NCBI GenBank assembly: GCA_023213315.1
Contig: JAKCPI010002728.1
Location: 159,634-223,633, forward strand
DNA: 64,000 nt
Direction of reading: 5' to 3'
Source of the DNA: Euborellia annulipes
Taxonomy: Eukaryota > Arthropoda > Insecta > Dermaptera > Anisolabididae
Part shown: piece by piece, positions 34,753 to 45,945 of the stretch
Layout: every line of letters begins with the position of its first letter
Position numbering within the stretch: position 1 is the stretch's first letter
The notes under the pieces: model-generated
Databases searched by the model: none
What the model was told of the DNA's origin: nothing
What the model saw: only the letters and a program-made list of their open reading frames with translations
Translations under genes and position numbers: made by a program

Positions 34753-34849
34753 CGTATATTTATTTGAAAGCACATCAGTTCTCAAAAACGGCTCAAATTT
34801 TAAATTTATCCTATTTCCGGTACCAATATGAAATTGCGCTAGGTCTTAT

Positions 34850-35400
34850 ATTTGAGAAAATTCGGGTTCTAGTACTTTACTGATTTACTTAGTTTTTTCC
34901 ATTTTTTCTCGAAAATTCTTTTAACTATTTTTTTCAAATTTTAAATACCGGTATTTACTATTTGCGGTATACAAAACAAATTATGCAAGGTCTCGTCTTT
35001 AGGAGACTTCGAGTACTAGTACTTTACTCATGTACCCACACAGCGCAAAATATTGCAGCAATGTTGCAGAAATATTGCGAATCTTGCATAAATTGCCAAA
35101 TAATATTGCAGGAATATTGCAGCAATATTGTTGCAATATTCCTATGTCCGCCTTTTTGCAACATTGCAGAAATATTGCATCAGTGTTGCTGCAATATTGT
35201 CAATATTGAGCAAGATTGGCAATATTGCTGCAACATTCCAGCAATATTTTGTGCTGTGTGGGTACTCTCAATATTTCCTTTGACGATTTATTTCAAATTT
35301 TAAATATAATTTTCAGAACCAATATGAAAATAAGCAAGGCTTTGTCTTTGAGAAACCTCGAGTACTAGTACTTTACTGAAGTACTTTTTTTAGTTTTCAC
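34850..35400. repeat. Diverged R1-like segment in two direct blocks
   Basis: TAGTACTTTACTGA-type blocks followed by TTTTTCAGTTTTTTC-like sequence (the minus-strand R1 body) occur near 34870, 35013 and 35355. The GTCTTTAGGAGACTTCGAGTAC and GTCTTTGAGAAACCTCGAGTAC stretches are direct repeats on either side of the GCAATATTGC element. Confidence 0.5.
35033..35264. mobile_element. Palindromic TA-flanked element made of GCAATATTGC units
   Basis: TACCCACACAGCGCAAAATA at the left is the inverted counterpart of TATTTTGTGCTGTGTGGGTA at the right. The interior is built of variants of GCAATATTGCAGCAATATTG, each itself palindromic. The element is 228 bp between TA dinucleotides. A 113-codon frame over it is a by-product of the repeat. 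Confidence 0.85.
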
Positions 35401-35464
35401 AAATTTTATAAAAAGAAAAAATCACCGAGCTCAAGCTCGGTCATCCCGGAACTTTAATTTAAAC

Positions 35465-36460
35465 TACCAGTGGCGTAGGCCCGCGCCCGGGGATTTCCCC
35501 CCCCATTTTAAAAAATTCAATCGCAGGCTCTTGTTGAAACATTTTATAAATTAAAATTGAATATAACATTTGGTTAATTAATAAATATATTGATACAAAA
35601 AATCGAGGTATTATTTGTATATTTAATTTTAATTTATGTATTTTGCCTCAAATATTAAAAAGATAGGGAAATGAGTCTAGTACTGAATGAATGTAAAATA
35701 ATGGATGAATGGGTGTATGATCCTGGTTGTGACGAGAAAGAGAGAGGTATGCATCCAACCTAACTGTAAAGGTCCTGGGGCAGGGGCAAAAACCCTAAAA
35801 ACGAGGGCCAGAATAAATAATAAACAAGAGATGAACTATTGCATGCATGACTCATATACAGTATACTTTCACTAGAAAAATACGGTTAAAGGGAGAGAAA
35901 TGTTTTTGAAATTATTACAATGCCCTAGGTCAGAGTTTCCCAACCTCAAAATTTTGGGATTCATTTCTTGCATAAATTTTCGCTTTTAGAAAATGTATCC
36001 GGTAGGAATGTCACCAACTTGGCATGACAACAAGAAAGTTGTGTGACGTGTATTTAGACACACCAGATTTATTATTATATGAATCAGAAACACATATTTT
36101 ATATTTTCTGACAATGAAAAAAATTATTTATTTAGGATGATGGTCAATATTTCTTTAGATGGTAAAAAAAAGTTGATGCCTTTCTTAACGGTTGTCATTT
36201 TCTGTTAAATATCCAACTGTTAACTCAACTTTATAAAAGTTAATCAATCAGTTGCGAAAATTTTGCTATTTATTTTAAAATAATATTAATCATGAACAAA
36301 AAAAAAAAAAAATCCTTTCTTTACGTAAAAAGAAATAGTAAAAAAAAAGAATTTGAATAATTAGTAACTGTAATAAGTGTTAATTACACTCTCAGAGAGA
36401 AAAAAACAAATGTTGTTTTTTTAGAATTAAATTTTAACGAATTTTCGTTATAAGCGACTA
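35465..36460. other. AT-rich stretch with two solo hAT-like ends
   Basis: CAGTGGCGTAGGCCCGCGCC at 35469 looks like a hAT left end, and CAGAGTTTCCCAACCTC near 35931 like another. I could not find the matching right ends. The rest is AT-rich with no gene. Confidence 0.4.
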
Positions 36461-36463
36461 TTT

Positions 36464-36675
36464 GGACAGTTTATTTTGAAAGTAGTGTAAGTCCATTTTT
36501 TTAAAAAATGAGATATCACATAATTTATGATTAAATTAATGTAAATTTTCTATGTATAACTAGCTAGTGGTAAAAATTGGTCGGTAAATAGATTTTTTAT
36601 TAAACAAATATGTTAACCTTTCATTTTCTCGAAACAATAGAAAATGGACTTACACCACTTTCAAAATAAACGGTC
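36464..36675. mobile_element. Palindromic MITE, 212 bp
   Basis: GGACAGTTTATTTTGAAAGT then GTGTAAGTCCATTTT at the left is inverted at the right as AAAATGGACTTACACC then ACTTTCAAAATAAACGGTCC. The centre is AT-rich. The target duplication is uncertain. Confidence 0.82.
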
Positions 36676-36939
36676 CATTTAATAATGTATCTAAAAATTT
36701 TTCCAACTAATTTTTAAAATGAAAATAAAAACAATTAATTAAAATGAGAATAAAATATTCAAAATAATCGATAAGTTAAGTAAAGTGGCGCCATCATTTT
36801 ACAGGATTTTTTTTTAACTTTTTTTTTAAAGGTAGCTTAGCTCTATAAAAAAATTTTACTTTAAATTGCTATTTATACCTTAAATTTAATAAGTCATACA
36901 CTTTGCAAAGATTTTAAAAAAGGAAAGTTGGTTTTTTTT

Positions 36940-37170
36940 TATTGCTTGGCACAATTAGGCGGTCTTCTTTTGAAAGTTTAAGCACCGGTGTTTTTTTTTT
37001 TTTTTTTCTTGGGACCGAGAGGATCGAATTTAGGCCTGGACGAGGGGCTGGCCAATCGTTTAGCTGTCAATCTAAGTTGGTATTATTTATTGTTTTTGAG
37101 GTGAGTGTCTCCCTCCTCGAAAACACCTTGGGTAAACAAGGGGTTCTCTTTGGGAAAAAAAAAAACCTAA
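36940..37170. promoter_or_regulatory. Balanced-composition island with a donor-like site
   Basis: Single-copy-looking block with GGCACAATTAGGCGG, GGCCTGGACGAGGGGCTGGCC and a GAG/GTGAGT splice-donor-like string near 37097. The 96-codon frame through it starts without ATG and crosses a poly(T) run. It may be a regulatory element or an exon edge. Confidence 0.28.
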
Positions 37171-37364
37171 CGAATATATATGTTTATTTCCAAATAAAGG
37201 AAAAGAGAAACAAAATATTCGAATCAAAATAGTTAAAAGCAGCTCTATTGATTTATTTAAGATATCTTAAATCTTAAATGGAAAATTTTTTTTGTTTAAT
37301 TAAAAAAGGAAGAAAATCAAAATTTTAAAACCAATTATTGATATCAAGCTAATAATAACCCCCC

Positions 37365-37535
37365 TTCGAACTAAGTTCATTGTTTTCTCTTGTCGAAATG
37401 ATGTGCGAATTTCATTAATTCGGGAAAAAAAAGTCCGGAACCCTCTTAAAATCCGTTCATCAACCCTTTCACACCATTGACCTTTAAAGACGCCATTAGA
37501 AACCCCTGACCTCGCTCTTATATTTTTTTTTTACA
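37365..37535. promoter_or_regulatory. Small regulatory-looking island
   Basis: Includes TTGACCTTTAAAG (nuclear-receptor-half-site-like), GCCATTAG and TTCATTAATTCGG (homeodomain-like). No frame or repeat. Confidence 0.25.
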
Positions 37536-37764
37536 AATTGCCTTTTTCACATCTTCAAAATTATTAAATTTTATTTTTCTAATAAAATTGACTTAATTCC
37601 CTTCTGGAGATGATATCCTTTCCCTAACTCTCCTATCAACACCTAATTTATAATAACTAATATTTTTAAATGAATTAATTATTTATTCCTAACCCATATG
37701 TGTATAACAATATAGAACTTCTAACTTATAATCAATTTTTAATTTCTCTTCCCCTTTTCTCCGT

Positions 37765-37915
37765 GTCTAGGGAAGTGGGTTCGGACCTGAGGCACTCAGT
37801 TGAATCTTTATTTAAATTATTTGGATACCAAGAGGTGTAAATAAATGTGCCTAGCTACCGTATATCGTGATTAATATAATAAATAACGTTTAAAGTCTCT
37901 ATGGCCTAATATGTC
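37765..37915 (+). mobile_element. S2 SINE fragment
   Basis: Contains GTGGGTTCGGACCTGAGGCA (B-box region), TTATTTGGATACCAAGAGGT and GTCTCTATGGCCTAATATGT. It is clearly related to S1 but diverged, and has no poly(A) tail. Confidence 0.7.
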
Positions 37916-37916
37916 G

Positions 37917-38095
37917 ATTATATTCTATGGAATACAAAGAGTAAAGGGTGGTTCAAACAATTTTGAGGGCAACATGTGAATATACATTTCATAGAGCATC
38001 TAAAAATAATGAATTTTAATCAAAATAGTTAAAAGAGATTTTTTTCTGAAAATAGAAAAAAAAAGCTGAAAAGGCATATCAGTAAAGTACTTTAA
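37917..38095 (+). repeat. Diverged R1 body fragment
   Basis: Matches the middle of R1: ATGGAATACAAAGAGTAAAG, CATCTAAAAATAATGAATTT, GGCATATCAGTAAAGTAC. It lacks both ends. Confidence 0.7.
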
Positions 38096-38132
38096 AAGTA
38101 CCCTTAAATACTTTTCGAGGTTTATTTATTTG

Positions 38133-38809
38133 AAAAATCTGGTGTGACTGGCGCACAGCACACAACTTTCTCTTACCTTCGGTAATCGAAAGTTGTGTTC
38201 TGTGCTTGTCACACCAGGTTTTTGTGTCGACATATATTTAGTTCCCGACAGTACGGAACATTTGAATTCAGATGTAAAATTTATAAGTATGGGAAAATAT
38301 TTATATTTTGTTACCATGGCAACCATTTCTCCTATCTTCCCTATGAAATACAAGAGTAAAGTGGTCTTCAGAAGATTTCAATCGCAAAATGAGAATATAC
38401 ATTCTAAAGAGCATCTAAAAAATAATTGATTTTTGAATTAAAAAAAAATCGTTGGAGCAAATTTTGAGAAAATCGAAAAAAACTGAAAAAGTACATCAGT
38501 AAAGTACTAGTAATCTTTGGCCGATTTTGATTAAAAGCTTATTTTTCCGGTCCCGGGGGTGTTTAAGTTAAATATAGAATTTCAACCTCGTAGCTCAATT
38601 CCTTCATGCTTAAAATTGAACACAGACACACCCACCCACCCACCCACCCACCCACACACAGACAGACCATGTCGCGAAAACCACTTTTTTGGATTCAGGG
38701 GACCTCAAAACGTGAAGATCCATCAAAATCTCGACATCGAATTTTTGACATGAATCCAATACTTTCTCTCTCTATATATATTACATATATACAGAGGTAA
38801 GAGAAAGTA
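38133..38809 (+). repeat. R1 repeat copy h, complete
   Basis: Starts AAAATCTGGTGTGACTGGCG, has an intact 5' hairpin, a collinear body, a CCCA-rich tract at about 38625-38657, and ends AGGTAAGAGAAAGTA. Confidence 0.93.
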
Positions 38810-39016
38810 AAAAGATATTGATATTCAATAAATAATAAATAAAATTCAGACTTGACAAGTCATAGAAATATTTAAACATTTTTGTGGATAGGCTAGGCTA
38901 GAGATTTTAAGTTCGATTCCTGAGGGGTAAGTTTGTCCAACAAATAAACAAACAAAATTTTCAATTTGCAAGCCACTTAAATTTCAAATTTTAACCAGGT
39001 AGATTTTTTCATTGTT

Positions 39017-39109
39017 AAGATATTTTGTTTAGAGATAGCCCAGCTACAAATTTTTTATGCGACCGAATACTTTCAGTTTATATATTACATATATATGTAA
39101 GAGAAAGTA
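39017..39109 (+). repeat. R1 3'-end fragment
   Basis: GAATACTTTCAGTTTATATA, TTACATATATATG, then GTAAGAGAAAGTA: the R1 terminal hairpin preceded by diverged sequence. A B-box-like AAGTTCGATTCCTGAGG lies near 38909-38925, just upstream. Confidence 0.65.
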
Positions 39110-39249
39110 AAAATAAAATTTTATCCATAAAGATATCTATTTAAGCCATATTTATTTATAAAAATTATAGTTTAATTAAATTATGGAAGGTATTATGATA
39201 TAAGTAGTTCATGTTCAAGTGTTTTTATACGAATAATCATGTTAGGTTT

Positions 39250-39890
39250 TGAAATAATGACCCTCCCCATTGGGGTTTGTTAAGTGTAAAATTAAAAAGC
39301 AGTGCTTGTGCACGGCTGACAGGTGAAAGACCTTTTCCTAACCAGGACAATTAGCGTAACAAAGTGAAACAAGCCTATTGCTCTGAGTGATTTTGTTTTA
39401 ACTTTGTGAGTTTTAACGCGAGGCTCACGAGTGGTCGCAGTTGTTAATTAAATCGAGATATGAACTAAAACGAATCCGCACCAACGCGCCATTCTCACGT
39501 TTTCCAAGAAAAATACGACACTCAATAAATAAATACTGTTAACTATGTTTGTACATAAAGATATATTAAATTTTTCCCTCTCCTTTTTTTTGGAATTAAC
39601 AACAAAACTCGACAAAGCTTAAGATATACGACCGGCCCTTTAGGTGTTCGGGAGTTTGCAAGACCAATTCACTTGACTATTGACCAGATGCCGACCGACA
39701 CTTCGGTGACCGAAGAATAGAAAAAAAAATCCAATCCACAAGTTTTTGCCCACAAACAGTTAACCCTGTTAACTTTCCATTTTAACGTTTTACAGCCCAT
39801 ACGGGCCCTAGGCTCTCTAAGCAAACGCTTTGATTGGTGATCCGTGTAGGTCACCTGCTGCAGGGGACAGCTTTTCCAAAAAATAAAAAA
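39250..39890. promoter_or_regulatory. Regulatory-looking island cluster
   Basis: Two adjoining blocks (39255-39510 and 39605-39870) of balanced composition, not repeated in the window, are dense in recognisable site cores. These include CGGCTGACAGGTGAAAG (TGACAG Meis/TGIF-type plus CAGGTG E-box), GGACAATTAGCG, TGTTAATTAAATCG, CCGACACTTCGGTGACCG, TTTGATTGGTGATCC and GTAGGTCACCTGCTGCAGG. A minus-strand 61-codon frame here has no recognised family. An enhancer is the simplest guess. Confidence 0.38.
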
Positions 39891-39899
39891 AAAAAGAAG

Positions 39900-40440
39900 C
39901 CAAAATTAAACCAAAGCTACCAAATCGTTTTGTTAAGAATTTCTAAATGAGATGAAATTCAATCAGTAATATCAAATAAATATTAATGAAATTCACTTCA
40001 AACAGAAAATTCATTAAATTTAATATAAAATATTTATTCATTTATAAATATTAGTAAAAATCTATTATTTTTTAAAAATATTTGCATATGTAAGTACACT
40101 GTAGATAAGTATACCTATATTTTAATTGATGGTTAGTTTGTAACTGAGTAATTAGAAAGGTTACAAAATTTGTCAAGGTAGTTTACTATAATTCGAGGAG
40201 GTAAAAAGGGGAAGAGACCAATGTTGACAAGGGAGAATGTGCAAAATATTAATCAATTTTTTTTGTAAGTAACTTAATCTGTTGACCTCTATCTATCTTT
40301 TATTGTCTCTCAAATTTCACAATGAACCGGTCGTGAGATAATCAAAAAAATGATTTTTTTTTTTTTTTTTTAAATTAATAAGAAAATATTTGACTTTTAA
40401 ATACTTGAAAGATTGTGTTGTATCAATATTATAATTAGTA
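39900..40440. other. AT-rich stretch, nothing recognised
   Basis: No supportable feature. Confidence 0.4.
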
Positions 40441-40640
40441 GAAAATAAAAGGGGGGGGAGCTAGGGAAATTTTTTTTTTTGGAGACCCCCCCCCGCGGTG
40501 GGGTCGGCTGCGCCCCCCCCCTCGGGGTGGGGGTGGGTTCAAAAAAAAAACCACCACCTTTTTTGCTCAAAAATCATAAAATAAAATACCATCCCTCCCA
40601 TAAAAAATTCATCCCCCCCCCACAAAATAAAAAATATTAT
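40441..40640. repeat. G-run/C-run rich segment, possible hAT-like remnant
   Basis: Strings of G and C (GACCCCCCCCCGCGGTGGGG, CTGCGCCCCCCCCCTCGGGG) resemble the sub-terminal parts of the hAT MITEs in this window, but no TIR pair or target duplication is visible. Confidence 0.35.
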
Positions 40641-40689
40641 AATTAAGAAAAATCTATATTCCTGTGAAGCATTAGCCCCCAAAAATTAA

Positions 40690-41160
40690 AGTTTATTAGT
40701 AGTTTTTGGCCGGAAGCTCGTGGGAGCAGACTTTGAATTCGTCAATAGGTCTGTGTTCAGCTCTTACTATAAAAGTGTATGCCTCCTTCCACAGAGTGAT
40801 ATCGGTTCCCAGGAATACCTTAGATGGGACGCTAGATTTTCTTTCTTAAGATTGTGGGCCCAACTGAAAATGGCGGGGAAATATGCGATCAAATTAACCC
40901 TAAACAAAATGGGAGTGGACCAGAAGCGGGTTTGCCCGCTATGCAACCTGCAGGAGGACGAAACGTTGCCTCATATATTCCTGAATTGTCCAGCCTATGA
41001 ACAACTAAGAAGACAGTGCCTCTCTGGGACCTCACTTGCCGGCGGAATGCAGGATATTATTGGGGGGGGGGGGGAGGAGGGGGCTCGCTCGGCTAGAGAT
41101 ATCAAGAACGTGTATAGTTTTCTGGATGGCGCGATGAAGTTACGCTCCTTTGTTATTTAA
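40690..41160 (+). pseudogene. LINE (non-LTR retrotransposon) C-terminal remnant with CCHC-type motif
   Basis: A plus-strand frame opens after TAA at 40687-40689 and ends at 41160, giving about 156 residues, with no ATG near its start (first GTG at 40720). It carries C-P-L-C, nine residues, H, four residues, C, followed by P-A-Y-E-Q-L-R. This is the zinc-knuckle-like motif found after the reverse transcriptase domain in many Jockey/R1/I-type LINEs. An upstream W-D-A-R-F-S-F-L-R-L-W block fits the usual linker. The reverse transcriptase and endonuclease are absent, so this is a 5'-truncated dead copy. A poly(G) run near 41061 encodes a Gly stretch. It is the only family-level protein match that I trust in this window. 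Confidence 0.75.
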
Positions 41161-41250
41161 ATTATTTGTAAGATTTTTTTTGTATTATTTGTTTATTCTC
41201 TATCGAATTGTATTTAATTACTATGATAAATAATAATAATAATAATAATT
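41161..41250 (+). mobile_element. LINE 3' UTR and (TAA)n tail
   Basis: An AT-rich 90-bp segment ends in a tandem TAA/AAT tract at about 41228-41250, a common tail of non-LTR elements with simple-repeat 3' ends. A target duplication could not be set because the 5' edge is unclear. Confidence 0.65.
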
Positions 41251-41860
41251 CCTTCCGCCGATCCTGCATTGTGGGAATAAGGCGAGGAGAGAAGATGAAG
41301 AAGATAGAGACATCATTCTCAAAACTACTTAAATGGATTCTGGGGACCTCAAATCGAATTTTGGCAGCTTCAGTTCAATTTCGAGTTTTTTTACGATTAC
41401 ATTAACTTTATCTGCCCTACGGTTGGGAGACAAAGTTAAAAATACAATAATATACGTAGGTAAACTTAGTCTGGCCTGGGAATTGTAAAAATTTGAACTC
41501 CAAAATACGAGAAATGCCTTCTTCCAGCCCGCGATTAATTCGATTATACTCAGTTTAGTAACTAAACTAGTTTCTTGTAATTGGATAAAATCATTTTAAA
41601 AAAATTCTCCTCTAGTCTGGAGACCCTTTAGTTACATGATAATCAAAAGATGCATTTACTAATAAGTTATTATTTAAAACAATTACGAGGTTTCCTTAAT
41701 CGATGCCTATAAGAGAACTGAATTCTTCACTCTCCATTTTCTTTAGAGAAACAGAGAGCGAATGCATAATAATAATATTCTGGCATAGGAAACTAACTAG
41801 TGAACCTTGGAACTCGATGTGAGACATTTATCTCTTCTTCAAGGGACAAGGATTTGAAAT
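41251..41860. other. Unassigned stretch
   Basis: The start (41251-41400) contains TGGATTCTGGGGACCTCAAA, similar to the R1 block GGATTCAGGGGACCTCAAA, but without R1 context. The rest shows no feature. Confidence 0.3.
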
Positions 41861-41865
41861 AATTA

Positions 41866-42238
41866 TCATACTTATATATAAAAGGCTAAGAGGGTGTCCG
41901 ATGTGTGAAACAACCAATCAGGCCTCAGGGATAGCGCCATGGTAACAAAATATAAATATTTACCCATGTTTACGATTTTTTTTATTTATTTACATTTTGA
42001 ATTCTAAAATATCGGCGTAAATTTTTTGTCTGTGTACCGGGAGAGTCCCGGAAAGGATATGATTCACAAAAAATCTTAAGTTCATGAATAATTAACCGCT
42101 AAAATAATCTCTACATATAAAAATGAAAAGGGAAAATGTATGTACCGGTATGTATATAAGTAGGCGAGCAAGGGGGTCCAGGGGGGCGCAGCCCCGGCTA
42201 GACGGAAAGCCCCGCCGAAGGCGGGGCTTTGCGTCTAG
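41866..42238 (+). mobile_element. Non-autonomous Helitron, copy 1
   Basis: Starts with TC (after A) at 41866. It ends with an 11-bp perfect hairpin (AAAGCCCCGCC, loop GAA, GGCGGGGCTTT) at 42206-42230, then GCGT and CTAG at 42235-42238 followed by T. This is the canonical Helitron 3' end inserted between A and T. No Rep/helicase is encoded. The body shares GCCATGGTAACAAAATATAA with R1 and long stretches with the Helitron at 45098-45625. Confidence 0.87.
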
Positions 42239-42239
42239 T

Positions 42240-44055
42240 TTATATATAAGTCAGCAATAAGCCCATGATTCTTGGAGGGGGAGGGGGCAGTAGTTTGCCT
42301 AAAGATAAAATTTTTCTAAATTTTATAGGCTAATATAAGTTGGGTAAAGTCTCAGATACCAAAAGACCTAATTTTTTTTTTATGAATAAGTAATCCAAAA
42401 AAATCAAATGTCAAGTTTGTTCTATATTATTTTTTATCTGAAATCGTTTATTTCCGATATGTTGATGGTCAGACAAACTCAATGAAAAAATGAATCTTTA
42501 AAAAACCTATATGTCTGTCAAATTTCTGACATAAATACAATCATTGTATTTCACGGGGATAAACAATCGACGCAAACTTTGCAATAAGGAGATTACCTCG
42601 TGTTGTAAGAACTTCAATAAAAAAAAGTTTAGAATGTTGATTATAATAATAATAATATGCCCTTGTCCTTCCCTGCACACAATCAAAATAATATAATAAT
42701 CTGCATACAACTATTGATTTTTAGATGAGATGTATTTCATCATTTTTTTTATTTTTTATTTCTACTATAATTTGTAATCTTAAAATCTAGTTTTAATGAA
42801 ATTTGTGAATTTAATTTGAGAAATAAGTAAGCGAAAATTTTTTAAAAATATGCTTAAAAAAAAGACATGTGACATTAACGGCAACTACGCCAATCCTTAC
42901 TTTCTTTAATTAGTTTTATTTTAATTTAGAGTATAATTCTTTGTTCCGAATGTTATTTCTAATTAATCTATCTAATTCTTTTTTTAATTAATCGACAAAA
43001 CGTTTTCTATCTTTGTCAATATATAGGCTATTTAGAGGCCGAGAAACTTGTCGGGCTCCAGGACTGTATCAGTATATTAAATTCATAAGACCCCCTTCAC
43101 CCTTCAAAAAAAAAAAAAAAAAATTGGAGAGGGAAAAAAATATTTTTAAATATTTTTTTTATGACCAAGTTAGAGCTTAAAAGGCCCGGGCCTCCTCAAA
43201 AGGAATATTTTTCCCTCAGAGGGCCCGAATCCTGGGACCATCCCCCCCCCACTGGCCCCTGACTAAAACCCTGTCTATTCTTAAAAATTAGGTAAAGGAG
43301 ACTTGGTATATTTTTTATATTATTTCTCATGACATTATTTCTAAATTTTCACTTTACAAAAAATAAAAGGTTTTCTTAAATTATTTCCAAATAACAAAAA
43401 AAAAAAAAAAAAAAAAAACTTGATAGAAAAAAAAATTATAAAAATCAAGCATGCAAAAGAGTGAGTGAGTGAATTTGGATTTAATTTTTTTTTTTTTTTT
43501 ATTTATTTATTTTTTAGAAATTCTATTAGAGAAAACAGCTTGATTTCAAAATTGGATATTTCGCTATGCCAATATTTACTCAACAACCTTTACTCGTATA
43601 TAATAAATATAATTTGGCTAAAATTACACCGATAAATCCCCCAACAAAATAAATAATGAATAAAATGCTAGAGAATTTTTTTTTTTTTTTTTTTGTAAAT
43701 TGAATTAATAAAAGATGAAAGTCGAATTGATTGGCATTTCGAAAGTTTTGTTGGATTGCGCGAGGTCAAAACAGAGAGACAAACAAAGAAAAAGATACTT
43801 ATTACTTATAGTTTAAAATCGTATAAATTACACGAAGTTCGGTCTAATAACAACTTATTTTTATCTGAAAAATATGTTATTAAATTTTTTTTTATGAAAA
43901 AATATTTGTTAAACAAAGAAATTTCTTGTTCATAACCCTAAGGGGGTATCTGAATATAAAATTTGATATAAATTAAATTTATATAATTTAAATCTATAGA
44001 TTCATATATAAAATTTAAGTTAAATAGCTTTATAAAGAATATTTGCTTTTTCTTC
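42240..44055. other. AT-rich stretch, nothing recognised
   Basis: Homopolymer tracts near 43105, 43397, 43486 and 43680. An (ATA)n run near 42650 could be an old LINE tail. No gene. Confidence 0.4.
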
Positions 44056-44059
44056 ATCT

Positions 44060-44310
44060 CTTTTTCCCAGAGGGCTTTGATCGAAAATCCTGTTCGTTAA
44101 GCCTTCTGAACAAGAGGACTTTTGAAAAGAGAATCTCTCTTTCAATAATTCTCGAAATTGGTTTAAATGGGCGCAATGCATTTTATTAAAGTGATAGCAT
44201 AGAGGGAGAAAGAGGGTTGTAGGTACTTTAGGTTCGATCTAAAGCCAGTCGAGCTGTTTGCATAATATGTGATTAATGTTTTATGTACTAGTCAACATTC
44301 AAAATTCCGT
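44060..44310. promoter_or_regulatory. Possible regulatory island
   Basis: Moderately complex block with CTTTGATC (TCF-like), GCATTTTATTAAAGTGATAG and TTGCATAATATGTGATTAATG. Weak evidence only. Confidence 0.22.
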
Positions 44311-44858
44311 TGTAGAATAATCCATTCGCGTGTTTCACGAAATGAAGAATCAATGCCTACTAATAAACAATTCACAATAACGACGAAAATTGTAATAATT
44401 TTACGTCTCACCTGACATTTTTAACTAAATCAATTCAACATTCAAGAAAGAAGAAATCGTGGCCTATTATAAATTTTATATAAAGAACAATCAAAAATTA
44501 AAAAATACAAAAAAAAAAATTATACTAAAACAAAAGAAAATTTTATTTAAACTTATTAACTTATTAACGAGTAAGCAGGCCCTCGGGGCTTGGCGTAGAG
44601 GTTAGCGTGCTGCGTATACCAAACGTCGCACAGTGGGCTGAAATCGAAAAAAAGCGGCCATAATTATCTTTTTTTGGGCGGATTTTTACAAAATTAAAAC
44701 TATACATACAGAATCATATGTTCTTCTATACCCTTCAATATTTTCATATTTTACCGAAAGGGGTTGAAATTACCCCTGGACAAAGTTGAAAAAAAAATTA
44801 TGATGTGTGAAATATAAAGAAAAACATATGTCAAAAAATCAAAAAAAATATGCGTTTT

Positions 44859-45945
44859 ACAAAAATGACATTTATTTTTACAAAAAACATACATGGGGTG
44901 AACTACCCCTTACTGAAGGGAGCAAAAAAATAATTTTTTTTTGATAATTACGAGCAATATGTCTTTATATACATTTTAATGGATGCTGATTCCAAAGATG
45001 TCATCTATTTTTACAAAAAACACACATGGAGTGAACTACCCCTTACTCAAGGTTTCAAAAAAAATTTTGCTTTGATAACTACAAGCAATATATTATATCT
45101 TTATATATATAATTCTTCTGTACGTGTGTATGTGACTGAACTCCTCCTAAACGACTGAACCGATTTTGATGAAATTTTTTGTGTATGTTTGTGAGAGTCC
45201 CGGACAGGTTATGTTTCACAAATAACAATAAGTTAATGAGTAATTAACCGTTAAAATAAGAAAAAAATAAAAATTAGGAGAAAGGGTTGCCATGGTAACA
45301 AAATATAAATATTTACCCATGTTTACGATTTTTTATTTATTTACATTTTGAATTCTAAAATATCAGCGTAAATTTTTTGTCTATGTACCGGGAGAGTCCC
45401 GAAAAGGATATGATTCACAAAAAATCTTAAGTTCATGCATAATTAACCGTTAAAATAAACTCTATATATTATAAAAATGAATTGGGAAAAATGTTTGTAT
45501 GTACCGGTATATATGTATATGTTTTTTAGAAATCCACAATTTTCAATGAAGGCGAGCAAGGGGGGTCCAGGGGCGCAGCCCCCGCTAGGCGTAAAGCCCC
45601 GCCGAAGGCGGGGCTTTGCGTCTAGTCTTTATATACATTTTAAAGGTTACTCGTTACAAAAATGTTATTTATTTCTACAAAATATATACATGGGGTAAAC
45701 TACCCATTACTGAATGGAGCAACAAAATATTTTTTTTTTTTTGCAATTACAAGCAATATGTCTTTATATATATTTTAAAGGTCACTCGTTACAAAAATGT
45801 CATTTATTTTTACAAAATATATAGATGGGGTAAACTACCCCTTACTCAAAGGGTCAAAAAATATTTTTTTTTTGATATAACTTATATAAGCAATACGTCT
45901 TTATATACATTTTAATGGATTGCTGATTACAAAGATGACTTATTT
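44859..45945 (+). repeat. Tandem repeat, period about 134 bp, four units plus partial
   Basis: Units begin near 44859, 44992, 45654 and 45788, with a partial at about 45928. Each contains TTTACAAAAAACATACATGG-like sequence, GGGTGAACTACCCCTTACT and TCTTTATATACATTTTAA. The Helitron at 45098-45625 interrupts unit two. The array lies wholly within the Transib-like element. Confidence 0.82.
45098..45625 (+). mobile_element. Non-autonomous Helitron, copy 2, nested in the tandem repeat
   Basis: Begins TCTTTATATATATAATTC after an A at 45097. It contains CGACTGAACCGATTTTGATG, a motif common in arthropod Helitrons. It ends with the hairpin AAAGCCCCGCC-GAA-GGCGGGGCTTT at 45593-45617, then GCGT and CTAG at 45622-45625 followed by T. 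It is highly similar to copy 1. Confidence 0.9.

Noticed and set aside
34962..35303. 113-codon Cys/Ile-rich plus-strand frame
   Set aside because: It is a translation of GCAATATTGC palindromic repeats, and the Cys pattern is a by-product.
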